A stretch of 64,000 nt of DNA from JAUIBE01 sp035267185 (GCA_035267185.1 DATFLY010000017.1:1-64000), one strand, 5' to 3'; counted from the stretch's first letter, positions 19,901-28,825 are shown. Numbers and translations: made by a program. The notes: generated by a model from the sequence alone, not told the origin.

Positions 19901-20191
19901 CTCAGAATCAGTCAGTTCCCAGTCATCAACCAGCGACCGCAGCAACTGCGTCCATGGCCAATAGGCGGGAGCACCACCAGCTTCCCAGCAAAAACCCCAG
20001 TAGCTGGATACGTCGTTTGCCTTTGCTTTTGCGGCGGCATGCCTGGCCATCGTGCTCTTTCCGATCCCAGGTTCTCCTGAACACAACACCACGCTACCCT
20101 GCCCCATGATGAGCTTCTCAATTGCGTCCTCTATGGTCTCGATTTCAGTTGTTCGACCGACCAGGGATTCAGGTGTGGTTGTAGCTGTCAT
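16982..20191 (-). CDS. Large AAA/STAND-type ATPase with TPR-like region and conserved basic C-terminus
   Basis: Encodes 1069 residues with no signal peptide. An N-terminal AAA_16-type module carries Walker A SGEPGIGKST (38-47) and Walker B LILIFEDLHASD (about 145). A long alpha-helical repeat region (about 330-880) resembles TPR/MalT-like solenoids. The C-terminal ~190 residues contain a small domain (RFSIRDVGDVYEVSLDGSG), a coiled-coil-like stretch and a conserved tail (GLGGRERPQAKAAERARVNV, ending RYLENTVKTGSYCRY). No cyclase, kinase or LuxR helix-turn-helix is visible. The architecture suggests a signal-responsive scaffold or transcriptional regulator of the STAND class, with unknown ligand. 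It lies 48 bases downstream of the DPP-IV-like gene. Confidence 0.78.
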   Translation of the reverse strand: MTATTTPESLVGRTTEIETIEDAIEKLIMGQGSVVLCSGEPGIGKSTMARHAAAKAKANDVSSYWGFCWEAGGAPAYWPWTQLLRSLVDDWELTDSERSSLSLLVPEFQVGDQSAAELQPDQAKFMLLDSVRMMLARVSAQSNLILIFEDLHASDQDSLKLLHYLARHITSMPILVIGTFREIEARSTEVSESLSLIERDATVLRLSRLGRRDVARYMESRTGSAPQDDVLQEWFEITSGNPLFLHELVGLLDRPESSKDLTQSLPATIEQVIRQQIGYLPQGDAELLAHASVLGKAFTSDELVLILREPVDWVPASLDSAIEAGILFGSSQNEYEFSHVLYREVLYRDLPRQKRNALNLKYAQALKEKISRGDADGWSVLASHLAAAGPDHRDEAIEAWRHAAKRANAVLAFDAAASMLNTAINTFGEGPRFDPSDRCRLLIECAEAMLLAGDIEGGHARCCEAFEIARTLEDSAMMSIAALTYGGAIIVASVDQTLINMLRECLETSMARDDPCRARVKARLAAALQPAVNPAEPMDMAREAISEARACDNEDVLYNVMRYAIAALMDFGPTRERLALNQEVLSLAKARGDIPFQFRSNLRLLIDAAELADREEFDRAIESCVGIAGRIALPHYMWRAHSVRAMQATMEGRFADASRLLDKAELEAGRIDDLEARVTIPIQRFSILCDWESDDATPMSEIQSQLDAACSGAMAEAKFFLQPIIDIYTAKGPGDARSQISNQVFINRTFAGNDRFSIVALSELALLADDLDLTSRAFDALLGYRKDCATTGLLGSGWCGPVALQLGRIAKAFGRHEEARKFLEQALEIAGRMSSRPYVARVHQALAELATEVGDREGANLHSEMAQELLSVLEMRTERGMPSDDSQTSDEQCISGETRFSIRDVGDVYEVSLDGSGAVVKSSKGLAMLAILAERPDRDIHVLELSGDGTGAVIPEGDVGPALDQDARQAYQKRVSELQEELEDAMQMGDTPRAESVRDELEFISRELSRAFGLGGRERPQAKAAERARVNVRRRIKDAINRIDQQIPGAGRYLENTVKTGSYCRYTPM

Positions 20192-20239
20192 GATGTGATC
20201 TTGTTATTCAGGATCAATACACCAGAATTGCATATGCTG

Positions 20240-22522
20240 TCAGGGTTTCAGGTGCCGTTCAAAAAAATCCGTAATCTGGCTGTAGACATGCACCCGGACG
20301 TTTTCACCCACCAGGCTGTGTTTTCCACCAGGGTATGTCATCAGATCGAATGGAATCGCGCTCTGTTGCAGGTTTTCCATCAAACGGGTGGTGTGTGAAA
20401 ACAGCACATTGTCGTCTGCCATTCCGTGAATCAGCAGCAATGGGTCTTCCAGGTTACTTGAATAAGTCAAAACATCACCCAGGCGATACACCTCAGCATC
20501 ATCCTGCGGTGTGCCCATGTAGCGCTCCGTGTAGTGGGTGTCATAAAGCGCCCAGTCCGTTACCGGCGCCACGGACGCGCCGGCAGCCAGTGCCCCCGGC
20601 TCCTGCATCAGCATCATTAACACCATGTAGCCGCCATAACTCCAGCCAAAAACCCCAATCCGATCAGGATCAACGTACGACTGCTGCTTCAGCCAATCAA
20701 CGGCATGCAACTGGTCAGCGACATCCAGCACACCCAGCTTTTTATAAACCGGCTCCTGGAATGACTTGCCATAATGTTCCACGCCGCGATTATCGACTGT
20801 AAACACCAGGTATCCCAACCGGGCCCAGTACTGTTCAACCAGGACTCGACGACCCCAGGAATCGGTCACCAACTGGCCCGTCGGGCCGCCATATACATAA
20901 ACGATTACGGGATACTGCTCTTCGGGATTAAATCCGGGCGGCTGGGTGATTTGCCAGTACATTTCTTTGCCATCAGGCGCAGGCAATGTGCCGCGAATGG
21001 TCTGGCCATGTTCATCAAGGTATGCGGCATAGGGATGACCGCGCCTGATCGCATTCTCGCTCAGCCAGGCAATGCGATTACCACCAGCATGGTTGATGCT
21101 GACCTGTGCTGGTTGATTTCGACTGGAAAACGAGTCAACGAACACCTGGCCGTTGGTCGACATATCGATGGCGTGGGTACCGGCACGCCGGGTTATCAGT
21201 TCAACTTCACCCCCCGAGAGTGGCACGCGGTAGAGGTGTCTTTGCGCCGGGCTTTCCCTGGTTGCTGAAAAATAAACCCAGCCATTGGATTCATCTATCG
21301 CTTCCAGCTCGGTGACTTCCCAGTCTCCGCGGGTCAGCTGACGAATGACTTCACCATTCAAGTAATACAGGTAGAGATGTCGAAAACCAGATCGCTCTGA
21401 TGACCAGACAAAACCCTGGGTCTGTTTCAGAAATTTCAGATCCTTGTGGAGGTTGATGAACGTGTCCTCGTTCTCGACAAACAATTCATTGTGTTCTCCG
21501 GTCGAAACCTCGAAGGCCAGCAATTCCAGGGTTTTCTGGTCACGGCTCTGGCGCTGAACGGCCAACTTCTCGCTGTCAGGAAACCAGTTCACACGCGGAA
21601 TGTAATAGTCAGTATCGGCACCCAGCGGCATTTCGCGGGTCTCGCCGCTTTCCACGTCGGTCACAAACAGCGTGACCACGGCATTCGATGTCCCGGCTGC
21701 AGGATAGCGCTGCTCGTAGACGATAATTTCCGAACCCAGAACCTCGTAACGCTTTTCAACCTGCACCGGTGAATCATCAACCCGCAACCAGGCAATCATG
21801 CTTTCATCAGGAGACCACCAGTAGCCTGTATCACGGTCCATTTCCTCCTGGGCCACAAATTCAGGCATGCCATTGCTGATGAGTCCCTCGCCATCGGTGG
21901 TCAGTGCACGCTCCTGGCCGCTTTCCAGGTTGACAACAAACAGGTCCTGGTCGCGGATAAAGGACACATACTGACCGCCTGGCGAGAGCTTGGCGTCTGT
22001 CTCAAAAGCTTCAGACTCAGTCACTCGCTGAACGCCCTGTTCAGCCAACGTATAGAGATAAACATCACCACCCAATGGAAACAAAATGGCGCTGGCATCA
22101 GCGGTCCACTGGTAATTGACTATCCCTGAAAACTGGGCAATACGCTGGCGCTCCCGTCGCGCTTTCTCCTCGTCAGAAAGCTCACCTTCTTCAGGCAGGA
22201 TGTCGACTGAATCAACCAGCAGCCGGACCTCTTCGTCTTCAATATTGAATTCCCACAGGTCGAGACGAAACTGGTCTGACTCCTTGCCGCGCAGGAAAGT
22301 CACGCGACTGCCATCCGGCGCAACTTCAAGATTGCGAGGCTGAGTCCCGTCGAGAGGCGGGCTTGAGAAGATTCGCTCCAGTGTCAATTCATCTGCAGCG
22401 ACAGGCGTCATGGTTAACAGGGAAAAATAACCTGCGATCAGTAAGCAGCTGAATAAAAGCTGTTTACATGAATCAAATGCCTGTGTTTTTTGTGCATCAA
22501 TACAACCGGTTTTTTGTGTCAT
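20240..22522 (-). CDS. Dipeptidyl-peptidase IV-like S9 serine peptidase
   Basis: Encodes 760 residues. The N-terminus has a hydrophobic export segment (LLFSCLLIAGYFSLL). A beta-propeller domain fills the first 480 residues, then an alpha/beta hydrolase. The catalytic serine is Ser628 in GWSYGGYM. The acid is in HGMADDNV (about 703) and the histidine is in GGKHSL (735). The paired glutamates in QEEMDRDTGYWWSPDE match the DPP-IV motif that binds the substrate N-terminus. It probably removes N-terminal dipeptides (X-Pro preference in the family) in the periplasm. It is divergent from a tricorn-type protease, so the two may act together on peptides. Confidence 0.92.
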   Translation of the reverse strand: MTQKTGCIDAQKTQAFDSCKQLLFSCLLIAGYFSLLTMTPVAADELTLERIFSSPPLDGTQPRNLEVAPDGSRVTFLRGKESDQFRLDLWEFNIEDEEVRLLVDSVDILPEEGELSDEEKARRERQRIAQFSGIVNYQWTADASAILFPLGGDVYLYTLAEQGVQRVTESEAFETDAKLSPGGQYVSFIRDQDLFVVNLESGQERALTTDGEGLISNGMPEFVAQEEMDRDTGYWWSPDESMIAWLRVDDSPVQVEKRYEVLGSEIIVYEQRYPAAGTSNAVVTLFVTDVESGETREMPLGADTDYYIPRVNWFPDSEKLAVQRQSRDQKTLELLAFEVSTGEHNELFVENEDTFINLHKDLKFLKQTQGFVWSSERSGFRHLYLYYLNGEVIRQLTRGDWEVTELEAIDESNGWVYFSATRESPAQRHLYRVPLSGGEVELITRRAGTHAIDMSTNGQVFVDSFSSRNQPAQVSINHAGGNRIAWLSENAIRRGHPYAAYLDEHGQTIRGTLPAPDGKEMYWQITQPPGFNPEEQYPVIVYVYGGPTGQLVTDSWGRRVLVEQYWARLGYLVFTVDNRGVEHYGKSFQEPVYKKLGVLDVADQLHAVDWLKQQSYVDPDRIGVFGWSYGGYMVLMMLMQEPGALAAGASVAPVTDWALYDTHYTERYMGTPQDDAEVYRLGDVLTYSSNLEDPLLLIHGMADDNVLFSHTTRLMENLQQSAIPFDLMTYPGGKHSLVGENVRVHVYSQITDFFERHLKP

Positions 22523-22643
22523 TTGTCTAACCTAGCATATGTACCAGCTGTATCACTGCCTGAAATCCTTTAATCGAAGCCTGCTTGTCGCTATTCTTAA
22601 CGGCTCGCCAGCTGTCGGCTGAAGAAAAAATCAAGGATCCATC

Positions 22644-25600
22644 ATGTCGAAAAAAATTGTCCCCTGTTTGCTAGGCCTTCTTATTTTGATCACTGGCACA
22701 GCATCGGCCGAAGGCACGAAGATGTTGCGCCACCCTGATATTCATGGCGATCGGGTTGTATTCAGCTACGCCGGTGACCTGTGGCTTGCACCACTGGACA
22801 ACAGCGAACCTGCAAGGCGGCTCACTTCCCATCCTGGTCTGGAGCAGTTCGCAAAGTTCTCACCGGATGGAAACCAGGTGGCCTTTACCGGCCAGTACCG
22901 TGGTGACGATCAGGTTTATGTCATCGATGTCGATGGCGGCGCCCCGCAACAATTGACTTACTATCCCTCGGCCGGCCCCCTGCCAGCGCGCTGGGGCACT
23001 GAAAACCAGGTCTATGACTGGTCCCCTGATGGGTCAAAAGTCGTTTTTCGTTCGCTGAGGCACTCTGCCAAGGACTATCGTTTGTTCACGGCATCAAGCG
23101 ATGGAGGCCTGCCAGAGCCCCTGCCAATGCCAAGAGCCGGTTCAGGCGTCTACTCGCCTGATGGCAACTCAATGATGTATTCACCCCTGTATCGTGATTT
23201 CAGAACCTGGAAGCGTTACCAGGGTGGCTGGGCACAGGATCTTTACGTGTTTGATCTGGCCAATAACACTGCACGCCAGGTCACCAGCGATGCACGCACT
23301 GAGCGTGATCCCATCTGGCAGAACTCAGGAATGTATTTCGTTTCTGACCGAAGCGGAACACTCAACCTGTATCGCCTTGAAGAGGGTGGCTCATGGCAGG
23401 CTGTGACCGAGGAAGACACCTGGGACATCAAGTGGGCCAGTGGTGATGGCGAGTCCCGCATTGTTTACGAGGTTCAAGGACAAATTGGACTTTACGACGC
23501 CGAGTCCGGAACCAGTCAGCGTTTGACGGTTCGTGTGCCGGATGATCAGGTGCGCCGCATTGCGCGTCGTATCAACGTCAAGGGTCAAATGGAAGACTTC
23601 GACGTTTCTCCGGACGGAACCCGGGTGCTGGTCACTGCACGTGGCGACATTTTCTCGGTGCCGGTTGAGCATGGTGTTACCCGCAACCTGACGCAGCGTG
23701 GAGATGCGCATGACCGCGAGGCCGCATGGTCTCCGGATGGCAAGTGGGTTGCATTTATCAGTGACCGAAGCGGAGAAGAACAGCTTTATGTGGTCGATCA
23801 AATGGGTGGTGAAGCCAGGCAGCTTGGGAATGTGAACACTGCCCGCCTTTACCGACCCATCTGGGCACCAGACAGCTCAGCCATCGCATTTTATGACCAC
23901 ACCGGAAAGATCCATGTTGTCGAAATGGACGGTGACATGTCCATGGCATTCGACAGCACCCTGGGCGTTGAAACCGATTACGAATGGTCTCCCGATTCAA
24001 AATGGCTGACCTTCTCTGTCCAGGCCCAGTCGGGTAACCAGGCGATTCGTTTATGGTCTCGAGAAAACGACTCACTTGTTGAAGTAACAGACGGATTCTT
24101 CAATGAATACAGCCCCGTTTTTGGTGCTGACGGCAAACACCTGTATTTCATGAGCAACCGCGAGTTTGCGCCCCAGATCGGCCAGTTCGAATGGAATTAT
24201 GTGGTCAGTCGCAGCATTGGTATTTTTGCCCTGGCACTGAATGAAGAATCGGGAAACCCCTTTGCACCACGCAACGACGAGGTCAAACAGGAAGCTTCTG
24301 ACGAAAAGGACAACGGTGATGAGGAGGGAGAAAAAGAGTCTGCTGTAGAGATCGACTTCGAGGGCTTGTCAGAGCGCCTGATTCGGGTGCCAATTGATGC
24401 AGACAACATCGGAGGGTTTCACCCACTCAAGGACAAAATTCTGTACATGACATCCGGCCCCTTCTTCTATGGCAGGGATTCCGGCCAGAAGACGGTGATT
24501 CATGCACTGGATCTGAAAACCCGGGAATCGAGCGAAATTGTCTCTGATGTCTCCAGCCCTGCTGCTTCCGAGGATGGCGTCTACCTGGTGGTCAGCAAGA
24601 ACGGAACACTGCAACGCTACAAGATCGCAGACCCCAAGGATCCGACAACCATCAGCCTCGACAATCTTTACGTCACGCGCACGCCAGCGGTTGAATGGGA
24701 AGTGATATTCGATGAGGTGTGGCGCCGCTACCGCGACTACTTTTATGTACGCAATATGCATGGGTACGACTGGGAAGCACTGCGTGATCGCTACAAGCCC
24801 CTGCTTGAAGATGTTTCAACGCGCGAAGACCTCAACACCCTGATGGGCGAAATGATTGCCGAACTGAACGTTGGTCATGCCTATGTTCAAGGCGGTGACC
24901 TGCAGGCTCAGCCGCGTTCTTCGGTCGCCTTGCTTGGTGCAAAATTTGAGGCTGATGATCGATCCGGGCGTTACCGCATATCGCATATTTATCCGGGTGC
25001 AAATGCAGAACCAAAATATCGCTCACCAATCAGTGAAGTGGGCGTTGATATTGATGTGGGTGATTACATTCTCGCCATTGACGGCCAGCCTTTGAGCACC
25101 GACCAGAATCCTTATGCATTGCTCACCGATCGGGGCAATCAGCCGGTCGAATTAACGGTCAGCAACAGCCCGGATGAAGATGACTCCAGGCGGGTGCTTC
25201 TGGATTCGATATCAAGCGAGTCCAGCCTGGCCTACCTGGAGTGGGTGACCAGGAACCACGAGTATGTGACTGAGCAAACAGACGGGCGTATCGGCTATTT
25301 ACATGTTCCCGATATGGGAGGCGCGGGTATTTACGAATTTATCAAGTGGTACTACCCACAGATTCGTAAAGAAGGCCTGGTTGTCGACGTGCGCAGCAAC
25401 GGCGGCGGCAACGTCTCGCAGATGCTGATCAGGCGCCTGATGCAACGCCCGCTTGGTTTTGGTTACCAGGCTCACAATGACTGGGCTTCACCTTACCCCG
25501 CCACTGCCTTCAACGGTTCCATGGTGGCGCTCATCAGCGAGGATTCTGCTTCTGATGGCGACATCTTCCCTTATTACTTCCGAGAGGCCGGCCTGGGGCC

Positions 25601-25883
25601 GCTGATTGGCAAACGCACCTGGGGTGGTGTCGTCGGTATCAATGCACGTGGTGCCTTACTCGATGGAGGCCTGGTGTTTGTACCTGAATACGGGACAGGC
25701 GGCATGGAAAGCAACTGGGTGATTGAGGGCGAAGGTGTGGCGCCCGATATCGAAGTCGCCAATGATCCGGCCAGTGATGTCGATGCACAGCTTGATCGCG
25801 GTATCGCAGAAGTGCTGCGGCGGGTTGAGGCCAATCCGACCTCGTTCCCACCGCACCCTGGTGGAGAAGACAAGACTCAATAA
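22644..25883 (+). CDS. Exported tricorn-type S41 protease
   Basis: Encodes 1079 residues, close to archaeal tricorn. AAGGA precedes the ATG. The signal peptide ends near 'GTASAEG'. Two propeller regions with TolB/WD-like blades (PDGNQVAFTGQY, SPDGKWVAFISDRSGEEQLY) are followed by a core with a catalytic-type His in NVGHAYVQGG, a PDZ-like segment (VGDYILAIDGQPLS), and the S41 serine loop SEDSASDGDIF. The late glutamate region VIEGEGVAPD completes the set. An acidic insertion (about 545-575, many D/E/K) separates propellers and core. Tricorn proteases cut oligopeptides into 2-4 residue pieces. Export here suggests a periplasmic role in peptide nutrition. Confidence 0.92.
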   Translation: MSKKIVPCLLGLLILITGTASAEGTKMLRHPDIHGDRVVFSYAGDLWLAPLDNSEPARRLTSHPGLEQFAKFSPDGNQVAFTGQYRGDDQVYVIDVDGGAPQQLTYYPSAGPLPARWGTENQVYDWSPDGSKVVFRSLRHSAKDYRLFTASSDGGLPEPLPMPRAGSGVYSPDGNSMMYSPLYRDFRTWKRYQGGWAQDLYVFDLANNTARQVTSDARTERDPIWQNSGMYFVSDRSGTLNLYRLEEGGSWQAVTEEDTWDIKWASGDGESRIVYEVQGQIGLYDAESGTSQRLTVRVPDDQVRRIARRINVKGQMEDFDVSPDGTRVLVTARGDIFSVPVEHGVTRNLTQRGDAHDREAAWSPDGKWVAFISDRSGEEQLYVVDQMGGEARQLGNVNTARLYRPIWAPDSSAIAFYDHTGKIHVVEMDGDMSMAFDSTLGVETDYEWSPDSKWLTFSVQAQSGNQAIRLWSRENDSLVEVTDGFFNEYSPVFGADGKHLYFMSNREFAPQIGQFEWNYVVSRSIGIFALALNEESGNPFAPRNDEVKQEASDEKDNGDEEGEKESAVEIDFEGLSERLIRVPIDADNIGGFHPLKDKILYMTSGPFFYGRDSGQKTVIHALDLKTRESSEIVSDVSSPAASEDGVYLVVSKNGTLQRYKIADPKDPTTISLDNLYVTRTPAVEWEVIFDEVWRRYRDYFYVRNMHGYDWEALRDRYKPLLEDVSTREDLNTLMGEMIAELNVGHAYVQGGDLQAQPRSSVALLGAKFEADDRSGRYRISHIYPGANAEPKYRSPISEVGVDIDVGDYILAIDGQPLSTDQNPYALLTDRGNQPVELTVSNSPDEDDSRRVLLDSISSESSLAYLEWVTRNHEYVTEQTDGRIGYLHVPDMGGAGIYEFIKWYYPQIRKEGLVVDVRSNGGGNVSQMLIRRLMQRPLGFGYQAHNDWASPYPATAFNGSMVALISEDSASDGDIFPYYFREAGLGPLIGKRTWGGVVGINARGALLDGGLVFVPEYGTGGMESNWVIEGEGVAPDIEVANDPASDVDAQLDRGIAEVLRRVEANPTSFPPHPGGEDKTQ

Positions 25884-25904
25884 CAGGATTTCCGGATCAG
25901 GATC

Positions 25905-26348
25905 CTATGATCCGTCTGGTTCAGGTGCCCGTAACGGTGCTCTGGCTCTTTGATGCCGTAGTTTCAGAGCCAGGGCGCCGTCACCAATGAGGCTTTGAGT
26001 CAGGAGCGACACTGCCAGGAACAGGGGATACTCCCAACCGCCACCATCGTTTGTAAATAGCCAACCCGCTTCGCTGTGAACCCAGGTTGCTCCGAGCGCC
26101 ACCGGCAGCAATGCAATTGACACAATGCGCGTTCGAAAACCAATCAACAGTGCTATCCCGCCGGCTGACTCTAAAACGAACACGACGTAGGCTAGCAGCG
26201 CCGGTAATCCGATTGATTCAAAAAATTGCGCAGTGCCGGGTAATGAAAACACCACGAGTTTCAAATAGAGACTATGCGCAATAAAAACGATGCCAAGGCC
26301 TAATCTGAGCACAAGGGCACCGATCTGAGTTGAATGTTGCTGATTCAT
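25905..26348 (-). CDS. DoxX-family membrane protein
   Basis: Encodes 147 residues if translation starts at the ATG at 26348, where AAGGAG lies 8 bases upstream. A longer frame reaches 26435 but would run into the LysR regulatory region. About four membrane segments are visible (LRLGLGIVFIAHSLYLKL, ALLAYVVFVLESAGGIALLIGF, IVSIALLPVALGATWVH, PLFLAVSLLTQSLIGDGALAL). DoxX-family proteins are small inner-membrane proteins linked to redox stress or thiol metabolism. It is divergent from a LysR gene that probably controls it. Confidence 0.85.
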   Translation of the reverse strand: MNQQHSTQIGALVLRLGLGIVFIAHSLYLKLVVFSLPGTAQFFESIGLPALLAYVVFVLESAGGIALLIGFRTRIVSIALLPVALGATWVHSEAGWLFTNDGGGWEYPLFLAVSLLTQSLIGDGALALKLRHQRARAPLRAPEPDGS

Positions 26349-26387
26349 TTTAAATCTCCTTTTGAGACGACATAGCCATCTTATGAT

Positions 26388-26401
26388 TTGCGATAGCGCA
26401 A
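26388..26401. promoter_or_regulatory. Putative LysR operator (TTGCG-N4-CGCAA)
   Basis: A perfect dyad TTGCG-ATAG-CGCAA lies between the divergent DoxX and LysR genes, 15 bases before the LysR start. It contains the T-N11-A arrangement typical of LysR-type sites. The position fits auto-repression of the regulator and control of doxX. Confidence 0.5.
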
Positions 26402-26416
26402 TTAAATAAGCAAAAT

Positions 26417-27319
26417 ATGCAAATGAATATTGCAAACTTGCAAGATTTTGATTGGAATCATCTACGCTTTTTTATTGCAGTCGCCCGTACTAACAGCCTT
26501 GCCGGAGCAGCAAGAGAGCTGAAGGTTAATCACTCGACAGTCTTCAGGCGTATCAACGCCATTGAGGAACAACTTGGTACTCGGTTGTTTAACCGTCTGC
26601 CGGAAGGCTACAAACTGACAGTGGCCGGTGAGGAAGTTTTTCAACACGCCCGGCAAGTCGATGAGGCAGTACAGACACTCACATTAAAAACTGCCGGAAA
26701 GGATTTTCAGCTCAGGGGAAATATTCGAATGACAACGGCGCAGATACTCGCCAGCGAATTTGTCAGTCCGTCTCTAAAGGACTTTTACGATCATTTTCCG
26801 GGAATTCGCGTGGAAGTCGTCGTCAGTGACTCAGACTACGATCTGTCACGTCGTGAAGCCGACCTGGCGTTACGTGCCACTTCCGCCCCGCCGGATTTCC
26901 TTGTTGGGCGACAGGTTGCCAGTTTGCCATGGTTTGCCTATGGGGGACTCGAAGGCAAGCAACCAGGGAACATTAATGAACTGAAACACTACCCCTTGAT
27001 TGGTGCAGATGCTGAATTAAAAAGGCTGCCTGCATTCAAATGGCTACACGACAACTTTCCGCGTGACCAATTTGTTGTCACATCGAACACGCTAATCAGC
27101 ATGGCAGCAATGGCACGTGACGGGGTCGGAATTGCAATCCTTCCCGCGGATCAAAATCACCCGAAACTGCAGGAACTTTTTAAACTTGAACCCCGGTTCA
27201 CAACAGAATTGTGGCTGCTGACCCATCCTGAACTGCGAAATGTGGAACGCATCCGGACTTTTTCGCGATTTCTGTACGAATGGATCAGAAATGACCCACG
27301 AATCAGACCATATGTCTAA
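26417..27319 (+). CDS. LysR-family transcriptional regulator
   Basis: Encodes 300 residues. The N-terminal winged helix is clear (WNHLRFFIAVARTNSLAGAA, then VNHSTVFRRINAIEEQLGTRLF). A periplasmic-binding-like effector domain follows (from about residue 95). This is the usual length and arrangement for the family. A second ATG two codons in is an alternative start. By position it probably regulates the divergent DoxX gene through the dyad at 26388-26401. The effector is unknown. Confidence 0.92.
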   Translation: MQMNIANLQDFDWNHLRFFIAVARTNSLAGAARELKVNHSTVFRRINAIEEQLGTRLFNRLPEGYKLTVAGEEVFQHARQVDEAVQTLTLKTAGKDFQLRGNIRMTTAQILASEFVSPSLKDFYDHFPGIRVEVVVSDSDYDLSRREADLALRATSAPPDFLVGRQVASLPWFAYGGLEGKQPGNINELKHYPLIGADAELKRLPAFKWLHDNFPRDQFVVTSNTLISMAAMARDGVGIAILPADQNHPKLQELFKLEPRFTTELWLLTHPELRNVERIRTFSRFLYEWIRNDPRIRPYV

Positions 27320-27376
27320 ATAGACATCTAGCAATTTTCATTCGTGCTGGCTCAGCAACCAGAAGTCAGATTTCAG

Positions 27377-27784
27377 TCACTTGCCATGACTGGGTTTTGG
27401 TTCGACGATCAGATAACTGGCGGTAGCTCCGCCAATATTTACGGCCTCGTGAACCGTCATTTCGTCGGTCGACCAGGTTGTTCCGGTAGGAATCTCCAGT
27501 TCCTGTGTTCCCGAGGCATCGGTTATCCGGAAGGTTGTACCGCCCTGAAGGGTATAGCCAAAATGCGGGTTGTGATAATGCTTCTCATGACCGATCCCGG
27601 GCGTAAAAGTACATCTACCCACCGTCACTTCCTCGTTCTCAAACAACACTTCGCAGGTATCCTCACCTTTCCAGCCGGCCTCGAATGCATGTGGAAGTCC
27701 GTCATGGCCATCTGCAATAGCCATCGGGGCGATGAGCAATCCTGTTGACAGGGATAGTGGGAAGAACACTGAAATACGGACCAT
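27377..27784 (-). CDS. Exported single-domain cupin
   Basis: Encodes 135 residues from an ATG at 27784 with GGAG 9 bases upstream; a TTG at 27799 is an alternative. A signal peptide (VFFPLSLSTGLLIAPMAIA) leads into a cupin barrel with metal-type ligands HEKHYHNPHFGY and later EMTVHEAV. Cupins bind small molecules or catalyse dioxygenation or isomerisation; which applies here is not evident. The gene follows the AraC regulator on the same strand and is preceded by the 56-bp element shared with the dld region, so it is probably under that regulator. Confidence 0.83.
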   Translation of the reverse strand: MVRISVFFPLSLSTGLLIAPMAIADGHDGLPHAFEAGWKGEDTCEVLFENEEVTVGRCTFTPGIGHEKHYHNPHFGYTLQGGTTFRITDASGTQELEIPTGTTWSTDEMTVHEAVNIGGATASYLIVEPKPSHGK

Positions 27785-27815
27785 CCGGCTGATCTCCAAT
27801 TGGTGGAACAGCTGC

Positions 27816-27871
27816 GAGTATAAACAAGATGTGTTGATGGCTTACTAACCGATCCGGGAGATGTGGTATCA
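27816..27871 (-). promoter_or_regulatory. Shared 56-bp promoter-like element, copy A (upstream of cupin)
   Basis: The plus strand reads GAGTATAAACAA, 12 variable bases, GCTTACTAACC, then a further block with scattered transitions (ATCCGG, AGATG, ATCA conserved). It matches 34232-34287 without gaps at 43 of 56 positions by my count. On the minus strand the invariant block contains TATACT (27817-27822), a good -10 box, about 33 bases before the cupin ATG, with no good -35. The conserved upstream block looks like an activator site. Its far end includes the stop codon of the AraC gene. Confidence 0.6.
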
Positions 27872-28825
27872 ATCAGTTAAAGCGCGTGCCTCACTTGGCG
27901 TTATACCAAAAGCTTTCTTGAAAACACGACTGAAATGCATGGCGTCATTAAAACCCCAGGATTGTGCAATATCGCCAATTTTCCGCGACTTCATCAAGGG
28001 GTTCTCCAGATCGCGACGGCAACGTTTGAGCCTTTGGGTTTGTAAATAGCGAGCCGCAGTTTCATGGTTTTCTTCAAAAAGAAGGTGGAGATAACGTAAT
28101 GAAATTTTGTTCACCCGGGCTATTTCTGAGAGCGACAATTCAGTGTCGTCCAGGTTGCTCAAAATATAGGACTTAACCTGCTCCAGTTGTATTCTACGCA
28201 GGGTGGTGCTGGACCTGCGTTTCTGATCCACAGTACCAGCAAGCAATGCAACTGCAGCCTCCGACAAGTGCTCACCTTTCAGCCGGCTATCACAAATATT
28301 CTGGTTTGCCAGCGCATCGATATAAGATGTCAACAAAATTGCATTGGCCGAGTTGGCTTCGATCTTCCTGGCAGCTTTTTGCCAGCGAAGGGGCATCCAA
28401 CTCTTCAATCGCTGCAACGGCAGAATCAAGGAAACTTTTTGTAGCGATTCCTCCACCGAGAAATGCATTTCCTTGGTGCTGTCCCAGATCATGATGTCGC
28501 CGGGACCCAGGTTAAAATCCTGGTCGCCCAGCCGGACATTCTCGCGGCCTTTAAGCGTGAGCTGAATGGCGAGGAATTCCTTGTCGTCTCGTGAAATCTG
28601 GGAAGACTTCCGTGTTCCGCTGCATGGATCACATTTGCACTTGACCACCCCAAAGTCGTCGAATGCTGACATCGACACACTGGCAAAGAAATCTGGCTCC
28701 TTGTGAGTGGCGACATCCCAGCTACCAAACGCCTCATTGAGAAGGTGGGCCCAGGCGTCATATTGCTCGGAGCCATTAAACTCGTCAGTTCGCCAGTGGC
28801 GTGTAGCAGGTTCCGGCAAAAGCAT
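27869..28825 (-). CDS. AraC-family transcriptional regulator
   Basis: Encodes 318 residues. An N-terminal AraC-binding-like cupin sensory domain (about 40-200, for example GPGDIMIWDSTKEMHFSVEE) precedes two C-terminal helix-turn-helix motifs: LSLSEIARVNKISLRYLHLL and IGDIAQSWGFNDAMHFSRVF followed by KKAFGITPSE. It is divergent from the TonB receptor and followed on the same strand by the exported cupin. It is the obvious candidate to bind the duplicated element at 27816 and 34232. The inducing molecule is unknown. Confidence 0.92.
   Translation of the reverse strand: MLLPEPATRHWRTDEFNGSEQYDAWAHLLNEAFGSWDVATHKEPDFFASVSMSAFDDFGVVKCKCDPCSGTRKSSQISRDDKEFLAIQLTLKGRENVRLGDQDFNLGPGDIMIWDSTKEMHFSVEESLQKVSLILPLQRLKSWMPLRWQKAARKIEANSANAILLTSYIDALANQNICDSRLKGEHLSEAAVALLAGTVDQKRRSSTTLRRIQLEQVKSYILSNLDDTELSLSEIARVNKISLRYLHLLFEENHETAARYLQTQRLKRCRRDLENPLMKSRKIGDIAQSWGFNDAMHFSRVFKKAFGITPSEARALTD

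Noticed and set aside
26349..26435. N-terminal extension of DoxX
   Set aside because: It would cover the LysR start and operator; the ATG at 26348 has a strong ribosome-binding site and the family length.
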